Shown here: piece after piece, positions 11,563 through 20,983 of the stretch | Position numbering within the stretch: the stretch's first letter is position 1 | Layout: each line of letters begins with the position of its first letter | Assembly (NCBI RefSeq): GCF_014839835.1 | Contig: NC_071615.1 | Span: 496,001 to 560,000 of the forward strand | Direction of reading: 5' to 3' | Length of the DNA: 64,000 bases | Origin: Dryobates pubescens | Taxonomy: Eukaryota > Chordata > Aves > Piciformes > Picidae | Program-made: the position numbers and the translations under genes | The notes under the pieces: model-generated | What the model saw: the letters and a program-made list of their open reading frames with translations, nothing else | Told to the model about the DNA's origin: nothing | Database searches by the model: none

Positions 11563-12303
11563 GGGTCAGTGCAGGCTGGAGCCTGGGCCAGCTCTCCCTT
11601 CTGCCTGCTCCCCCTCACTGCGAGGGGAGAGCCAGCCCCTGGTGCAGTGGTTCAGAGGTCACCTCTGCTGGGTTTGTGTCTTGGCTCATGATGGCCAAAT
11701 CATGGCTCAGAGCATCTGCCCCTGGGTGATGCCAGCAGGACCTGGTGGCCTTTGCCACCTCCTGATTCCAGCTCCTGTGCAGCAGCCACACAGTGCAAAG
11801 TTTTCTCCTCTCTTTTTCCTGTTTAAAAGAGGAGGGAAAGCTAAAAAGGGCTTGGAAATGAGGCTGGAAGGATCTCTTCTCTTCCCTGAAAGCTGCTGGG
11901 AGGGGAGGGGGGTTGGGGGTCCCTTCTTCAACCCCCCCACCCTGGTGGGTTAGCTGTGCAGGAAGGAGGGGATGGAGCATGGTGCAGGCTGCAGCCAGGG
12001 CTCTGCTGTCCCTGCAGCACAAGCAGGAGAGGAGCAACCAACCCTGGCAGCAGTGGTGGCCTCCAGGTGACCATCTGGAGAGCCCTGCAGCTCCTTCCCC
12101 CTGCTCTGCCAGGGGCTGGGCTGGGCCTGGGCGAGGTGGAGGAGCCAGCCCCATACTGAGATCAAATAAACACAGCTCCACTGAAATGATTCCTGGCTCT
12201 GGGGAGTTGTCTCCCTCCCTCCTCAGCATCTGCTGAGCAAATCAAAGCAGCTGCCGAGCTGCTGGCCAGCAGGAGGGCCTGGCTCTGGCAGGCATGTGTG
12301 GAG
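11563..12303. other. Unique sequence, no gene seen
   Basis: An AATAAA hexamer at 12164 (GATCAAATAAACACAGC) has no upstream reading frame to serve, so I do not call it a gene end. Confidence 0.45.
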
Positions 12304-12476
12304 TCCTCCTTTCCTCCTCCTTTCCTCCTCCTTTCCTCCTCCTTTCCTCCTCCTTTCCTCCTCCTTTCCTCCTCCTTTCCTCCTCCTTTCCTCCTCCTTT
12401 CCTCCTCCTTTCCTCCTCCTTTCCTCCTCCTTTCCTCCTCCTTTCCTCCTCCTTTCCTCCTCCTTTCCTCCTCCTG
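12304..12476. repeat. 11-bp polypyrimidine minisatellite, ~16 copies
   Basis: Nearly perfect TTTCCTCCTCC units, strictly C/T on the + strand and A/G on the other. Because 11 is not a multiple of 3 all frames stay open, which explains the apparent ORFs here. Confidence 0.95.
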
Positions 12477-12909
12477 GCTCCTGCACCTGTGGCAGGGCTG
12501 GCACCAGGGTGTCCCCTGCAGGGCTCCTCCCTGGGGCAGGGATGGGATGGGATGGGCAGGGCAGAGCTGCTGGGGATGCTCATCACCTGCACCCCATCAG
12601 CCAGCACGTCAGCCAGCCAAGCACAGGAAGCCATCAGGATGGAGGGCAGTGTGGGTCCTGACTAATTAGTCTGAGCTAATGAGCTGAGAGCTTGTGGCTC
12701 AGGCTGGCACTGCTCTGGGCTGGGACTCCAGGGCATGGCAGTGTGTGGGAGAAGGGGATGGAGGCACCTACAGTACTGGGGGATTGTGCCTCAAAGTGGA
12801 GCCTCAGAGCTTCTCAGCATGGCTGTGGCTGCAGGGCAGCCACCCAGGGCCCTGCAGGCAACTGCAAAGCTGCAGAGAGCTCTGTTTGCTTCAAGTGCCC
12901 TCCCAAAGG

Positions 12910-13300
12910 CAGCAGGTGCTGCAGTCCCACGTGGGGAGCTCAGCTCTGTGCAGCAGGACCTGGGAGTGCTGGTGGACAGCAAGCTCCCCACAAGCCACTC
13001 AGGTGTCCCCATGTGGAAAAGGCCAAGGGTCTCCTAGGTGCATTCAGAGGAGTGTGACCAGCAGGTTGAGAGAGGCTCTCCTGCCCCTCTACTCTGCCCT
13101 GCTGAGGCCACAGCTGGAGCCCTGGGGCCAGCTCTGGGCTCCCCAGCTCAGGAGAGACAGAGAACTGCTGGAGAGAGCCCAGGGGAGGCTACAGAGCTGC
13201 TGAGGGGCCTGGAGCAGCTCTGTGAGGAGCAGAGGCTGAGAGCCCTGGGGCTGAGAGCCTGCAGCAGAGCAGCCCCAGAGGGCATCAGTGAAAGAGCAGA
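12910..13300 (+). mobile_element. CR1 LINE, internal fragment
   Basis: GGACCTGGGAGTGCTGGTGG to CAGCAGAGCAGCCCCAGAGG; RT C-terminal region, no tail. Abutted by the next CR1. Confidence 0.9.
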
Positions 13301-13304
13301 GCTC

Positions 13305-13957
13305 CAGGCTTGGGGCAGAGTGGCTGGGTGGCTGCTGGCAGAAAAAGACCTGGGGCTGTTGGTGGGCAGCTCTCTGAAGACAGCCCCAGCAGTGTGCTTA
13401 GGTGGCCAGGAAGGCCACCAGCACCCTGGCTTGGATCAGCACTAGTCTGGCCAGCAGGAGCAGGGAAGAGATCCTGCCCCTGGACTGGGCACTGATGAGG
13501 CTGCACCTTGGATCCTGGGTTCAGCTTTGGGCCACTGGCTCCAGGAAGGACTTTGAGGGGCTGGAGAGGGTCCAGAGAAGGGCAACCAAGCTGGGGAAGG
13601 GTCTGGAGAGCAGGGCTGGGGAGGAGCAGCTGAGGGGGCTGGGGGTATGCAGCCTGGAGGAAAGGAAATTGAGAGGAGACCTCATAGCTCCCTGCACCTC
13701 CCTGAAGGAAGACTGGAGGGAGGCTGGGGCTCATCCCAAGCTGCACCAGGGGAGGGTTAGGTTGGGTATGAGGAACAATTTCTGTGCTGCCAGAGTGGTC
13801 AGGGACTGGCAGAGGCTGCCCAGGGAGGTGGTGGAGTCCCCAGCCCTGGAGGTTTCAGGCAAGGTGTGGCCATGGCTCCTGGGGCCAGGGGGGGTTGGAC
13901 TGAGGGTTGGACTGGATGCTCTTGGAGGCCTTTTCCAACCTTAATGATTCTAGGATG
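13305..13957 (+). mobile_element. CR1 LINE, long 3' fragment (~650 bp)
   Basis: Retains a readable RT C-terminal stretch ([20 protein letters not shown]) and runs to TTTTCCAACCTTAATGATTC. Confidence 0.94.
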
Positions 13958-14467
13958 AGGCAAGGGGAGACCTCAGCCCTAAGCATCCCCCACTGGGACT
14001 GGGAACAACCCCCAAGTGTCTCCATCCCTCCTCCCTGGGCAGAGCATGGAGCTGGAGCAGCTGCCCAGGCCACTCCTGCACCGAGTTTGCAGGTCCCTGT
14101 GCATAGGCTACCATGGGCTGCAGGGACTGCCCTGGGGCTTGGCAGGGGGGCCTGGGGGGGCTGGTTTGGCTGAATTTCATTGCCCTGGGAGGGGGGAGGC
14201 CCACGGTGAGCCAGGGCCGCCAGCCCCTTTAACTGTGTGCAGTGAAGGCTGACAGTGCCGAGGCGCTGCCCTGAGAGGGGAACTGAACCTCTCAGTGCTG
14301 AATAAATCATCTCCAGTCTGCTGCTCCTTCATCTGCAAGCTGCTGGAGCCTGGCCACGGGAAGGGTCCTCTGCAGATCAGAGCCCCCCACTGACCTGGCT
14401 CACAGGCAAGACACCTGCCACGGGCTGCCCCACGGCCCCGGCCGGCCGAGCAGGGACCAGAGGAGCA

Positions 14468-14708
14468 GGGGGGGGAGGGAGCTGCTGGGGGGAGGGAGCT
14501 GCTGGGGGGAGGGAGCTGGCTTGGGGGGGGGGAGCTGCTGGGGGGGGGGAGCTGCTGGAGGGGGGGAGGGAGCTGCTGGGGGAGGGGAGGGAGCTGCCGG
14601 GGGGAGGGAGCTGCTGGGGGGAGGGAGCTGGCTTGGGAGGGGGGAGCTGCTGGAGGGGGGGAGGGAGGGAGCTGCCGGGGGGGGGAGGGAGCTGGCTGGG
14701 GGGAGGGT
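14468..14708. repeat. ~18-bp G-tract array
   Basis: Variants of GGGGGGAGGGAGCTGCTG, some with GGCTTG in place of GCTGCTG; G runs up to 9-10. About 13 copies. Strong quadruplex potential. Confidence 0.92.
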
Positions 14709-14742
14709 TTCTGATTGCTGCTGGGCAGACAGACTTCATTCC

Positions 14743-15028
14743 AGCGGGCAGGGGAGGCACTGGTGTGCCCCTGGCAGCCCTGCCCGCACCCTACACCCCC
14801 AGCACAGCATCCCCCCGAGGCTGGGCATGTGCCAGCCCCTGCTGCCTGGGGGAGCTGACCCAGGCTGTGCTGCTTCTCACCTGCTCCAACCCCAGCAGCA
14901 GGGCTGGGGGCTGCACAAAGCACAGGAGGGAGAGGCTGCTCCTGGGAACCTGAGCTTGGCTTTGCTGCAGCTGGGGGTGGGACTGTCCCTGTCCCTCTTG
15001 CCCTGTCACTGGGTGAGCTCTGGAGGTA
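14743..15028 (+). repeat. Direct duplication, copy B
   Basis: Near-identical partner of copy A, 5.8 kb downstream in the same orientation. Its left edge lies ~35 bp after a G-rich array (14468-14708) and its right edge ~10 bp before a minus-strand CR1. Confidence 0.9.
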
Positions 15029-15034
15029 CCAAGT

Positions 15035-15190
15035 GTCATAGACTCCCAGAGGGGTTAGGGTGGGAAGGGACCTTTCAAGCTCTGCCAGTCTGCCCCCCTG
15101 CAGCCAGCAGGGACAGCCCCAAGCAGAGCTGAGAGCCCCAGACAGCCTGGCCTGGGATGGCTCCAGGGATGGGGCAGCTCCCAGGCCCCG
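15035..15190 (-). mobile_element. CR1 LINE, 3' stub
   Basis: GTGTCATAGACTCCCAGAGG to GGGATGGGGCAGCTCCC; follows duplication copy B. Confidence 0.9.
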
Positions 15191-15469
15191 TCCTGGGATG
15201 CCTGATGCTCACTGCTGCAGGGTGGTGAGCAGGGGTCCTGGGGTGGTGATGGCTTTGTGCCTTGGCTGAGGCACACCACCTCCAGCAAGGGCATGGGGGG
15301 GCCTGATGCTGGCTGTGCTGTGCCCACAGCAGGCATCAACAGGGAGTTCAGCTTTATTTGTGGGGGGACCCCTGCAGCACAGCTCTGGAGTGGAGCAGAG
15401 TGAGGAGGGAGCAGCTCTGAGCCCCATGGATGGTGACAGAGCCCAAGCAGCCTCCTCTGAGGAGCTGTG

Positions 15470-15625
15470 TCCTTATTAGCTCTGCTTTGTGCCCCTCTTA
15501 ATCAGATGCTGCTCTGTGCATTCAGCAGGAGCCCTTTGGCCCTCACGACCCCTCTGGAATAGCCATGCATAGAAACAGCCTTCAGGGCCTCCAGCAGCTC
15601 TGTAATTGCAGCCCTCAGCCAGAAA
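15470..15625. promoter_or_regulatory. Candidate conserved noncoding element
   Basis: Short AT-richer unique island (CCTTATTAGC, CTCTTAATCAGATG, CTGTAATTGCAG) in GC-rich flanks. No coding signal. Confidence 0.22.
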
Positions 15626-15944
15626 CAGGAGCAGGATGGGGATGCAAATGCTGCTGGTGGAGGAAGCAGGAGCAGAGGGCTGTAGCTGCCCCGTGGTGCT
15701 GGGGAGGGGGAACAGCTTCTCACCTTGCTGCCCAGGAGCTTGGGCTGCCCAGAGGCTTGGCCAGCTGGCAGAGCAGGCCTGGTTCCCCCTCAGGAAGGAT
15801 CTGTGGGCACCCCCTGGGAAGCAGCCCTGGCTGGTGGTACCCCCAAGCCCATCTGCTCTGCAGCCTGACCCAGATGAATCCCAGCCCAGGGACCCCACTC
15901 TGCACAGCAGGAGAGCTCTGGGCTCCCTTTGGTTAGCTGGAGAC

Positions 15945-16290
15945 CTTCCAGTGGTGGTCCTGAGCTCTTGGTGAGGGGATGCTCCTGGGCAGGAGGAGAT
16001 GCTTGAGGCTGCCCAGGGTGCTCCAGCTGAGGTTAGGGCTGCAGCAGGACCTTTTTGCATCGCTTGGAGGCCTTCCAGTCATTGTCCTGGGCCCCAGCAA
16101 AGGGCTGCTTGGGGGCAGGAGGAGGTGCTTGGGGCTGCCCACAGAGGCTCTGGCTTGGGAGCTGCAGCAGGACCCCTTTGCTTTGGCTCCAGTTGTGGTC
16201 CTAGGCTGTAGCCCTGGTGAGAGGCTGCTGGGGGGCAGGAGGGGATGCTCAGGGATGCTGCAGCTGGGGCTGGAGCTGCGTCAGGAGCCG
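15945..16290. repeat. ~115-bp degenerate tandem repeat, three units
   Basis: Units start near 15950 (GTGGTCCTGAGC), 16080 (ATTGTCCTGGGC) and 16195 (GTGGTCCTAGGC); each continues with a GGGCAGGAGG(A/G)G(A/G)TGCT-like block, the first two with GCTGCAGCAGGACC. A lone half-unit sits at 8162-8215. Confidence 0.7.
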
Positions 16291-16299
16291 TCAAACCTC

Positions 16300-16590
16300 G
16301 GGGACGTTCCATGTATCAAGCTGTAATTAGGAGCAGAGGCCAAGGGGGTGCAAGGAGCATTAATAAATGATCTCCCTTGCTGTTAATTGACGTGTCTCGG
16401 AGCCAGCCGATCGCTGAGCCCCTTCCAGGCGCATCCCGGGCTCGTTACCGCCGGCATTAGCATATTCAGGTTCCCCTGCTTAAAGCCAATTAGCTCCTGG
16501 GCAGCCCTGATTGGGAAGCCCTGGCCTCATTTCCACATCGTTTGGAATCGCTGGGAGAACCAAACAATGACGGAGGCAGGGCTGGGCTGG
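16300..16590. promoter_or_regulatory. Candidate enhancer with dense homeodomain cores
   Basis: Unique block with GTAATTAGGAGC, GCATTAATAAATGA, GTTAATTGACGTG, GCATTAGCATATTC and CCAATTAGCTCC inside 200 bp, alongside retained CpGs (CCGATCGC, TTACCGCCGG). CpG retention plus clustered TAAT sites is typical of constrained regulatory DNA. About 1.7 kb upstream of HS3ST6 exon 2. Confidence 0.38.
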
Positions 16591-17024
16591 AAAATGCCCC
16601 GGGGGCTCTGCCCGCTCGGGGAGGCGCTGGCAGGACCCGCTGCCTGCTCTGAAGGGGCAGCGAGGATGAGGAGGGGGAGCGGCACAGTAATGAGGAGTCA
16701 AAAGGAACATTGCCTAATTTGCTCGCGGGCGGCTCGCTGGGGACTGCAGCCTGCCGAGTTCGGCCCCGGCGCCTTGCTCAGAGGCTCAACAGATGCCCTG
16801 CTGCTTCCCCTGGGAAGAGGAGGAGCTGGAAGGGACAGGGCTGGGGGGTAAGCACGGCTGCCCACCATGCCCCCCGCCCCGCTTTGGGGACCCTCCAGCA
16901 GCCAGGATCTCCTCGGGAGGGCTGGGAGCAGGGACACAAGGCTGGGTCTGTCGCTCCTGACATCCTCCCTCTGCTGTTGCTCTTTTCTCGGTGCCTGCCT
17001 CCCAGCGAAGGTGCTGCTCTTTTG

Positions 17025-17250
17025 GCCGCCTGCGAGGGGCCAGTACCTTAAATTCTACCATCGCTGGTTCCAGTTTAACAACTTCATAGCTGCTGTGCAG
17101 CCACAAAGGCAGCCTTGTCCGGCCGGCTGAGATAAGCCGCGGGGGTGATTCATATGCAGATCCGGGTGGTACCGGGTGTCTGCGGCGGGAGGATAAATCT
17201 GTCCCGAGCCTTGTCCCCTTCTCCTGGTTCCAAACTGTTTTACATCCACA
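17025..17250. promoter_or_regulatory. Candidate enhancer with GATA and octamer-like sites
   Basis: Unique CpG-retaining stretch containing GGCTGAGATAAGCCGC (GATA) and GATTCATATGCAGATCC (octamer-like), about 1 kb upstream of HS3ST6 exon 2. Non-coding by inspection. Confidence 0.33.
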
Positions 17251-17573
17251 CAAAAAAGGTTCTGTCCCCTATTGAGCCCCGTCCCGGGCTGCCTGACACC
17301 CTGCTTTGAGAGGGGAGGTCCCCTGGGGGCGCAGCCGGATGGCGCTGGGTGCCCCTGGGCAGGCAGAGCTGGGCTGGGGTGAGAGGAGCCCTCAGCACCA
17401 CTAAGCTGGGCTGGCCTGGCTGCTTTTGTCCCCTTGCCCATCTTAGCTCCTTGAGAGAGTCCCTCTGTGGCCCTGCAGAGAGCTCTCACTCCCCTCAGCC
17501 TTTCACTCCCTTTTGTTGGGGCTTTTGCTCTCACTTCTTGGGGTTTTGATAGCAATGGAGAAGAGGTTCCCCA

Positions 17574-17592
17574 CCCCCACCCCCACCCCCCT
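17574..17592. repeat. (CCCCCA)n microsatellite
   Basis: Three to four CCCCCA units in HS3ST6 intron sequence. Confidence 0.8.
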
Positions 17593-17667
17593 GTTCCACC
17601 TTTGGTGATGACACAGAACCTGCAAGCCCTGGGCCTGATGGCACCCAGCACCCACTGCTGGGCATGA

Positions 17668-18105
17668 CAGGGCCACAGAAGGGGTTGGGCTGGAAGAGAC
17701 CTTGAAGATCACTGAGTCCAGCATCAACCTCTGCGGCCACTAAACCACGGCCCCAGGTGCCATGGCCACACTTCCTTGGACACCTCCAGGGATGGGGACT
17801 CCACCACCCCCCTGGGCAGCCTGCTCCAATCCATGACTACTCTGGCAGCAAAGGAATTGTTCCTCATGTCCAAAGCAAACTTCCCCTGGCACAATTTGAG
17901 GCCATTTCCTCTTCTGATACTAGGGAGAAGAAGAGCTCAAACCTCCCCCCCCCGGCTCCAGCCTCCTCTCAGGGAGCTGCAGAGGGCAATGAGGTCTCCC
18001 CCAGCCCCCTCTGCTCCAGGCTGCACACCCCCAGCCCCCTCAGCTGCTCCTCCCCAGCCCTGCTCTCCAGACCCTTCCCCAGCTCTGTCGCCCTTCCCCG
18101 GACAC
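17668..18105 (-). mobile_element. CR1 LINE, 3' fragment next to HS3ST6 exon 2
   Basis: CCACAGAAGGGGTTGGGCTG to TTCCCCAGCTCTGTCGCCC; ends ~75 bp before the exon acceptor. Confidence 0.94.
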
Positions 18106-18181
18106 AGAGCAGTGTGCTGCTGCTTCATCAGGTCGGTGTAGCTGTGCCTGAAGCCCTGAGCCTGTCCCTTTGCACCCCCAG
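18106..18181 (+). other. HS3ST6: Residual HS3ST6 intron before exon 2
   Basis: Only 76 bases separate the CR1 edge from the exon. They contain the pyrimidine-rich acceptor tract (CCTGTCCCTTTGCACCCCCAG) and possible branch points near 18150. Confidence 0.6.
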
Positions 18182-18800
18182 GAGCCTGATGCCACGGACC
18201 CTGGAGGGGCAGATCACCATGGAGAAGACCCCCAGCTACTTTGTGACCAAGGAGGCTCCGCGGCGCATCTACAACATGTCTCGGGACACGAAGCTGATCG
18301 TGGTGGTGAGGAACCCTGTCACCAGGGCCATCTCAGACTACACACAGACACTCTCCAAGAACCCCTCCATCCCCAGCTTCCAGGCCCTGGCCTTCAAGAA
18401 CCTCAGCACGGGGCTGGTGGACACGGGCTGGAGCGCGGTGCGCATCGGCATCTACGCCAAGCACCTGGACAACTGGCTGCAGTACTTCCCCCTCTCCAAG
18501 TTCCTCTTCGTCAGCGGGGAGAGGCTGGTCAGCGACCCCGCCGGGGAGGTGGCTCGTGTCCAGGACTTCCTGGGCCTGCAGAGGGTGGTGACAGACAAAC
18601 ACTTCTACTTCAACGAGACCAAGGGCTTTCCCTGCCTGAAGAAGCCAGAGGGCAGCAGCAAGCCTCGCTGCCTGGGCAAGTCCAAGGGCAGACCCCACCC
18701 CAGGATCGACCTGCAGGTGGTGCAGCGCCTGCGGGAGTTCTACAGACCCTTCAACATGAAGTTCTATCAGATGACAGGGCAGGACTTCGGGTGGGACTGA
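18182..18800 (+). CDS. HS3ST6: HS3ST6 terminal coding exon (heparan sulfate glucosamine 3-O-sulfotransferase 6)
   Basis: This exon encodes the C-terminal ~205 residues of a Golgi type II membrane sulfotransferase that moves sulfate from PAPS to the 3-OH of glucosamine in heparan sulfate. It starts after a clean acceptor (pyrimidine tract then CCCCAG) one base into a codon and reads [10 protein letters not shown] directly, the usual two-exon layout of the HS3ST2/3/4/6 group. Visible motifs are EKTPSYF (substrate/PAPS lysine), [14 protein letters not shown] (3'-phosphate-binding Arg and Ser), the cysteine pair in GFPCLKK and [10 protein letters not shown], and N-glycosylation sequons NMS, NLS and NET. 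The ending [12 protein letters not shown] is typical of HS3ST6 rather than HS3ST2 or HS3ST4. Exon 1 (membrane anchor, 5'-phosphosulfate loop, SEPHFFD catalytic Glu) was not found upstream. A CR1 element ends about 75 bp before the acceptor. Neighbouring MEIOB, FAHD1 and HAGH agree with HS3ST6. Confidence 0.93.
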
Positions 18801-18949
18801 GCCCTCCAAGGGCTTGGCACTGTGCTGGCACCTGGGCTGTTGGCAGCCTCCAGAGCCGGGACCGCGGCCCAGGGCAGCCTGTGGCTGCTGTGCTCCGGGA
18901 GGCTCAAGGTTCCTGTGCTCCAGGGATGCTCCTGGATGCTGCTCTCCAG

Positions 18950-19235
18950 GGCTGCCTGGCTGCTGTGGTCCACAGGTCTCATGGCTCCTGTGCTCCAGGA
19001 GTCTCATGGCCACTATGCTCCAGGGCTGCCTGGGGCTGCTGTGGTCCACAGGTCTCATGGCTCCTGTGCTCCAGGAGTCTCATGGCCACTATGCTCCAGG
19101 GCTGCCTGGCTGCTGTGGTCCACAGGTCTCATGGCTCCTGTGCTCCAGGAGTCTCATGGCCACTATGCTCCAGGGCTGCCTGGGGCTGCTGTGGTCCACA
19201 GGTCTCATGGCTCCTGTGCTCCAGGGTTCTTGTGG
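18950..19235. repeat. Minisatellite with 74/76-bp units in HS3ST6 3'UTR
   Basis: TGCTGTGGTCCACAGG recurs at 18961, 19037, 19111 and 19187, spacings 76, 74 and 76, so a 150-bp higher-order unit occurs twice. Each unit is built from ~25-bp subrepeats (GTCTCATGG, TGCTCCAGG). Degenerate subrepeats extend from ~18870 to ~19320. Confidence 0.93.
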
Positions 19236-19504
19236 CTTCTGTGGTCCAGGGATGCTCATGGCTCTTGTGGCTCAGGGGTCTCATGGCTGCCTTGGCCCAG
19301 GGATGCTCATGGTCCAGGGATGGCTGTGGCCACCCCACCACCAACCTCCTCCCTTTGTTCTAATTTATGTCAGACCTGTTCTGGTGAGAAATGGACCCTG
19401 CTGGAGTAGAGAGAAATATTTAAGAGAGAAACCCACAGATGACCTCTCCCCCTCCCTGAGCAGATTAAATATTCTTCCATATAGATCTTGCTGATCTCTC
19501 TTGC

Positions 19505-19585
19505 CTGGGGCCCTGCTGGGTGGCAGCCTGGGGCCCTGCTGGGTGGCAGCCTGGGGCCCTGCTGGGTGGCAGCCTGGGGCCCTGG
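19505..19585. repeat. 23-bp tandem repeat, 3.6 copies
   Basis: Perfect CCTGGGGCCCTGCTGGGTGG-based units just before the predicted HS3ST6 poly(A) signal. Confidence 0.92.
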
Positions 19586-19607
19586 GCACGTTGGCTCTGC
19601 CATCCAC

Positions 19608-19613
19608 AATAAA
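19608..19613 (+). terminator. HS3ST6: Poly(A) signal AATAAA, candidate for HS3ST6
   Basis: Canonical AATAAA about 810 bases after the HS3ST6 stop, followed by a TG-rich stretch (GGTCTGTGGGCATGTGG) suitable as a downstream element. Confidence 0.55.
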
Positions 19614-20019
19614 AGCTTTGGAAACCACTCGGTCTGTGGGCATGTGGCCAGCAGGTTCTTGCTAAATCAACCCTGGGTTCTGAGGGCTGGCAGCATGGTG
19701 GGGGGTGGGAGGCTGAGCAAGCAGCAGACCCCAAGGGTGGGATGTGCTCTGAAGACAGAAGATGGTCTGCAGGAGCTTCCAGCCCTGGTGAGCTGCCACC
19801 ACCTGTCTGCAGCTCCATCCCCCACCTCCCTCTGGGCCTGGCCCGAGCAAGCTCTTTGCCCACCCCGGCCATGAGCAGAATGAGTGCCAGCGAATGCCAG
19901 CTCTGGGGTGAGGGAGCTGCTCTCACAGGAGGTTTCTCACCCTGGGGATGGAAATCCCTCCTCCCCCTGCCCAGAGCCCCCCCAGCAGAGCAGACAAAAG
20001 CTCCAGTCTTTGACCTCAG

Positions 20020-20245
20020 CTCAGGCACCTCAATAGATTTTCCAACCTGGAGCTGTGGAACACCAGGAGGGGAGGCTGCAGGAATGGCTTTAATCTGAAT
20101 AACTCATTTTCCCCTTAATTAAAGACAGGGGAAACACTCAATTAACCTCCAATATCTTATTAGTGACATGATTTTGTCTCTGTAATGAGCTAATTAGGTG
20201 TTTGCAAGGGCCCCCAGGCCCTGCATTGTTTGCAAATATGCCTTG
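20020..20245. promoter_or_regulatory. Candidate enhancer downstream of HS3ST6
   Basis: AT-rich unique island: CTTAATTAAAGACAGG, CTCAATTAACCTCC, GAGCTAATTAGGTG and TTGTTTGCAAATATGCC (octamer/FOX-like). Located ~400 bp after the predicted HS3ST6 poly(A) site. Confidence 0.38.
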
Positions 20246-20983
20246 GCTGCAGTGGTTTCTCCCCTGGAGCAGCAACCCCAAGCTGCCCATCCTGCCTGGC
20301 ATCTCCTGCCAGCTGTGCCATCCTCTCCCCTCCTCACTGCTGCTCTCCAGGGGGGTGGAGACAGCACCTCTGGTACCACCTCTGGGATGCTTCCCTGTCC
20401 CAGTTCCTCCTAGTTCCACACCAGCACATTATGCTTTACCCCACAGAGCTCTCCCTGCTCCCACCTCCCATCTGCTGCCACCTCACTGTGCCCCCAGGGA
20501 GTGGCAGCTATTTTCTGTCCCGGTGCTGGAGGCTGTAGCTGAGGGTCAGCTCCTGTGCCCAGCTCCACTTCTGGGCTCCTCTGGTCGCTACTGGGGGAAG
20601 TGAGCTGGGTGGGGATGGTTTGATGTGGTGTCAGAGGTCACTGCGAGCAGATGGCTGCTGCTGCACGGGCTCCGTGCATCCATCGGCGTGCTGGGATGGG
20701 ATGTAGATGCCAGCAGTGTGGTGTGAGAGCCTGGGGCTTGTGGATGGTGTTAAGAACCTGGGATGGTTAAAGAGGAGAGGAGGCTGAGGGTGGAAATTGT
20801 AAAGAATTGGGGAAATGGGGGTGGGGAATCCTGAAACAAGATGAAGAGATGAAATTGAGCCTGGAACACAACAAGGACTGGGAAAAACTCCTTGAGAAAT
20901 GAAGAGAGGAAACTGAGACTGCTCTGCCGCTGGCTGAACTCCCAGAGCACCCTGTGCCCACTGCCCTGATGGGGGTGCATGCT

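Larger units (their letters stand above)
18801..19630 (+). other. HS3ST6: Putative HS3ST6 3'UTR
   Basis: Sequence from the TGA stop to just after an AATAAA hexamer at 19608-19613. It contains a degenerate minisatellite (about 18950-19235) and a second short array (19505-19585), so much of the inferred UTR is tandem repeat. Extent is inferred from the poly(A) hexamer only. Confidence 0.55.

Noticed and set aside
12164-12169. AATAAA as a gene end
   Set aside because: No coding exon precedes it on the + strand; hexamers occur by chance.
12242-12634. Glu/Lys/Arg-rich repeat protein
   Set aside because: Translation of the 11-bp polypurine strand in all three frames.
13402-13944. Functional reverse transcriptase gene
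   Set aside because: Only the extreme RT C-terminus of a truncated CR1 is present; no endonuclease or palm domain.
17757-18800. A single 347-codon frame read as one protein
   Set aside because: Its first ~140 codons are antisense CR1 sequence and the intron end. Only 18182-18800 matches HS3ST6, and a proper acceptor marks the boundary.
18170-19363. 397-codon frame overlapping HS3ST6 in another frame
   Set aside because: Shadow of the GC-rich HS3ST6 exon plus the 3'UTR minisatellite; not conserved-looking.
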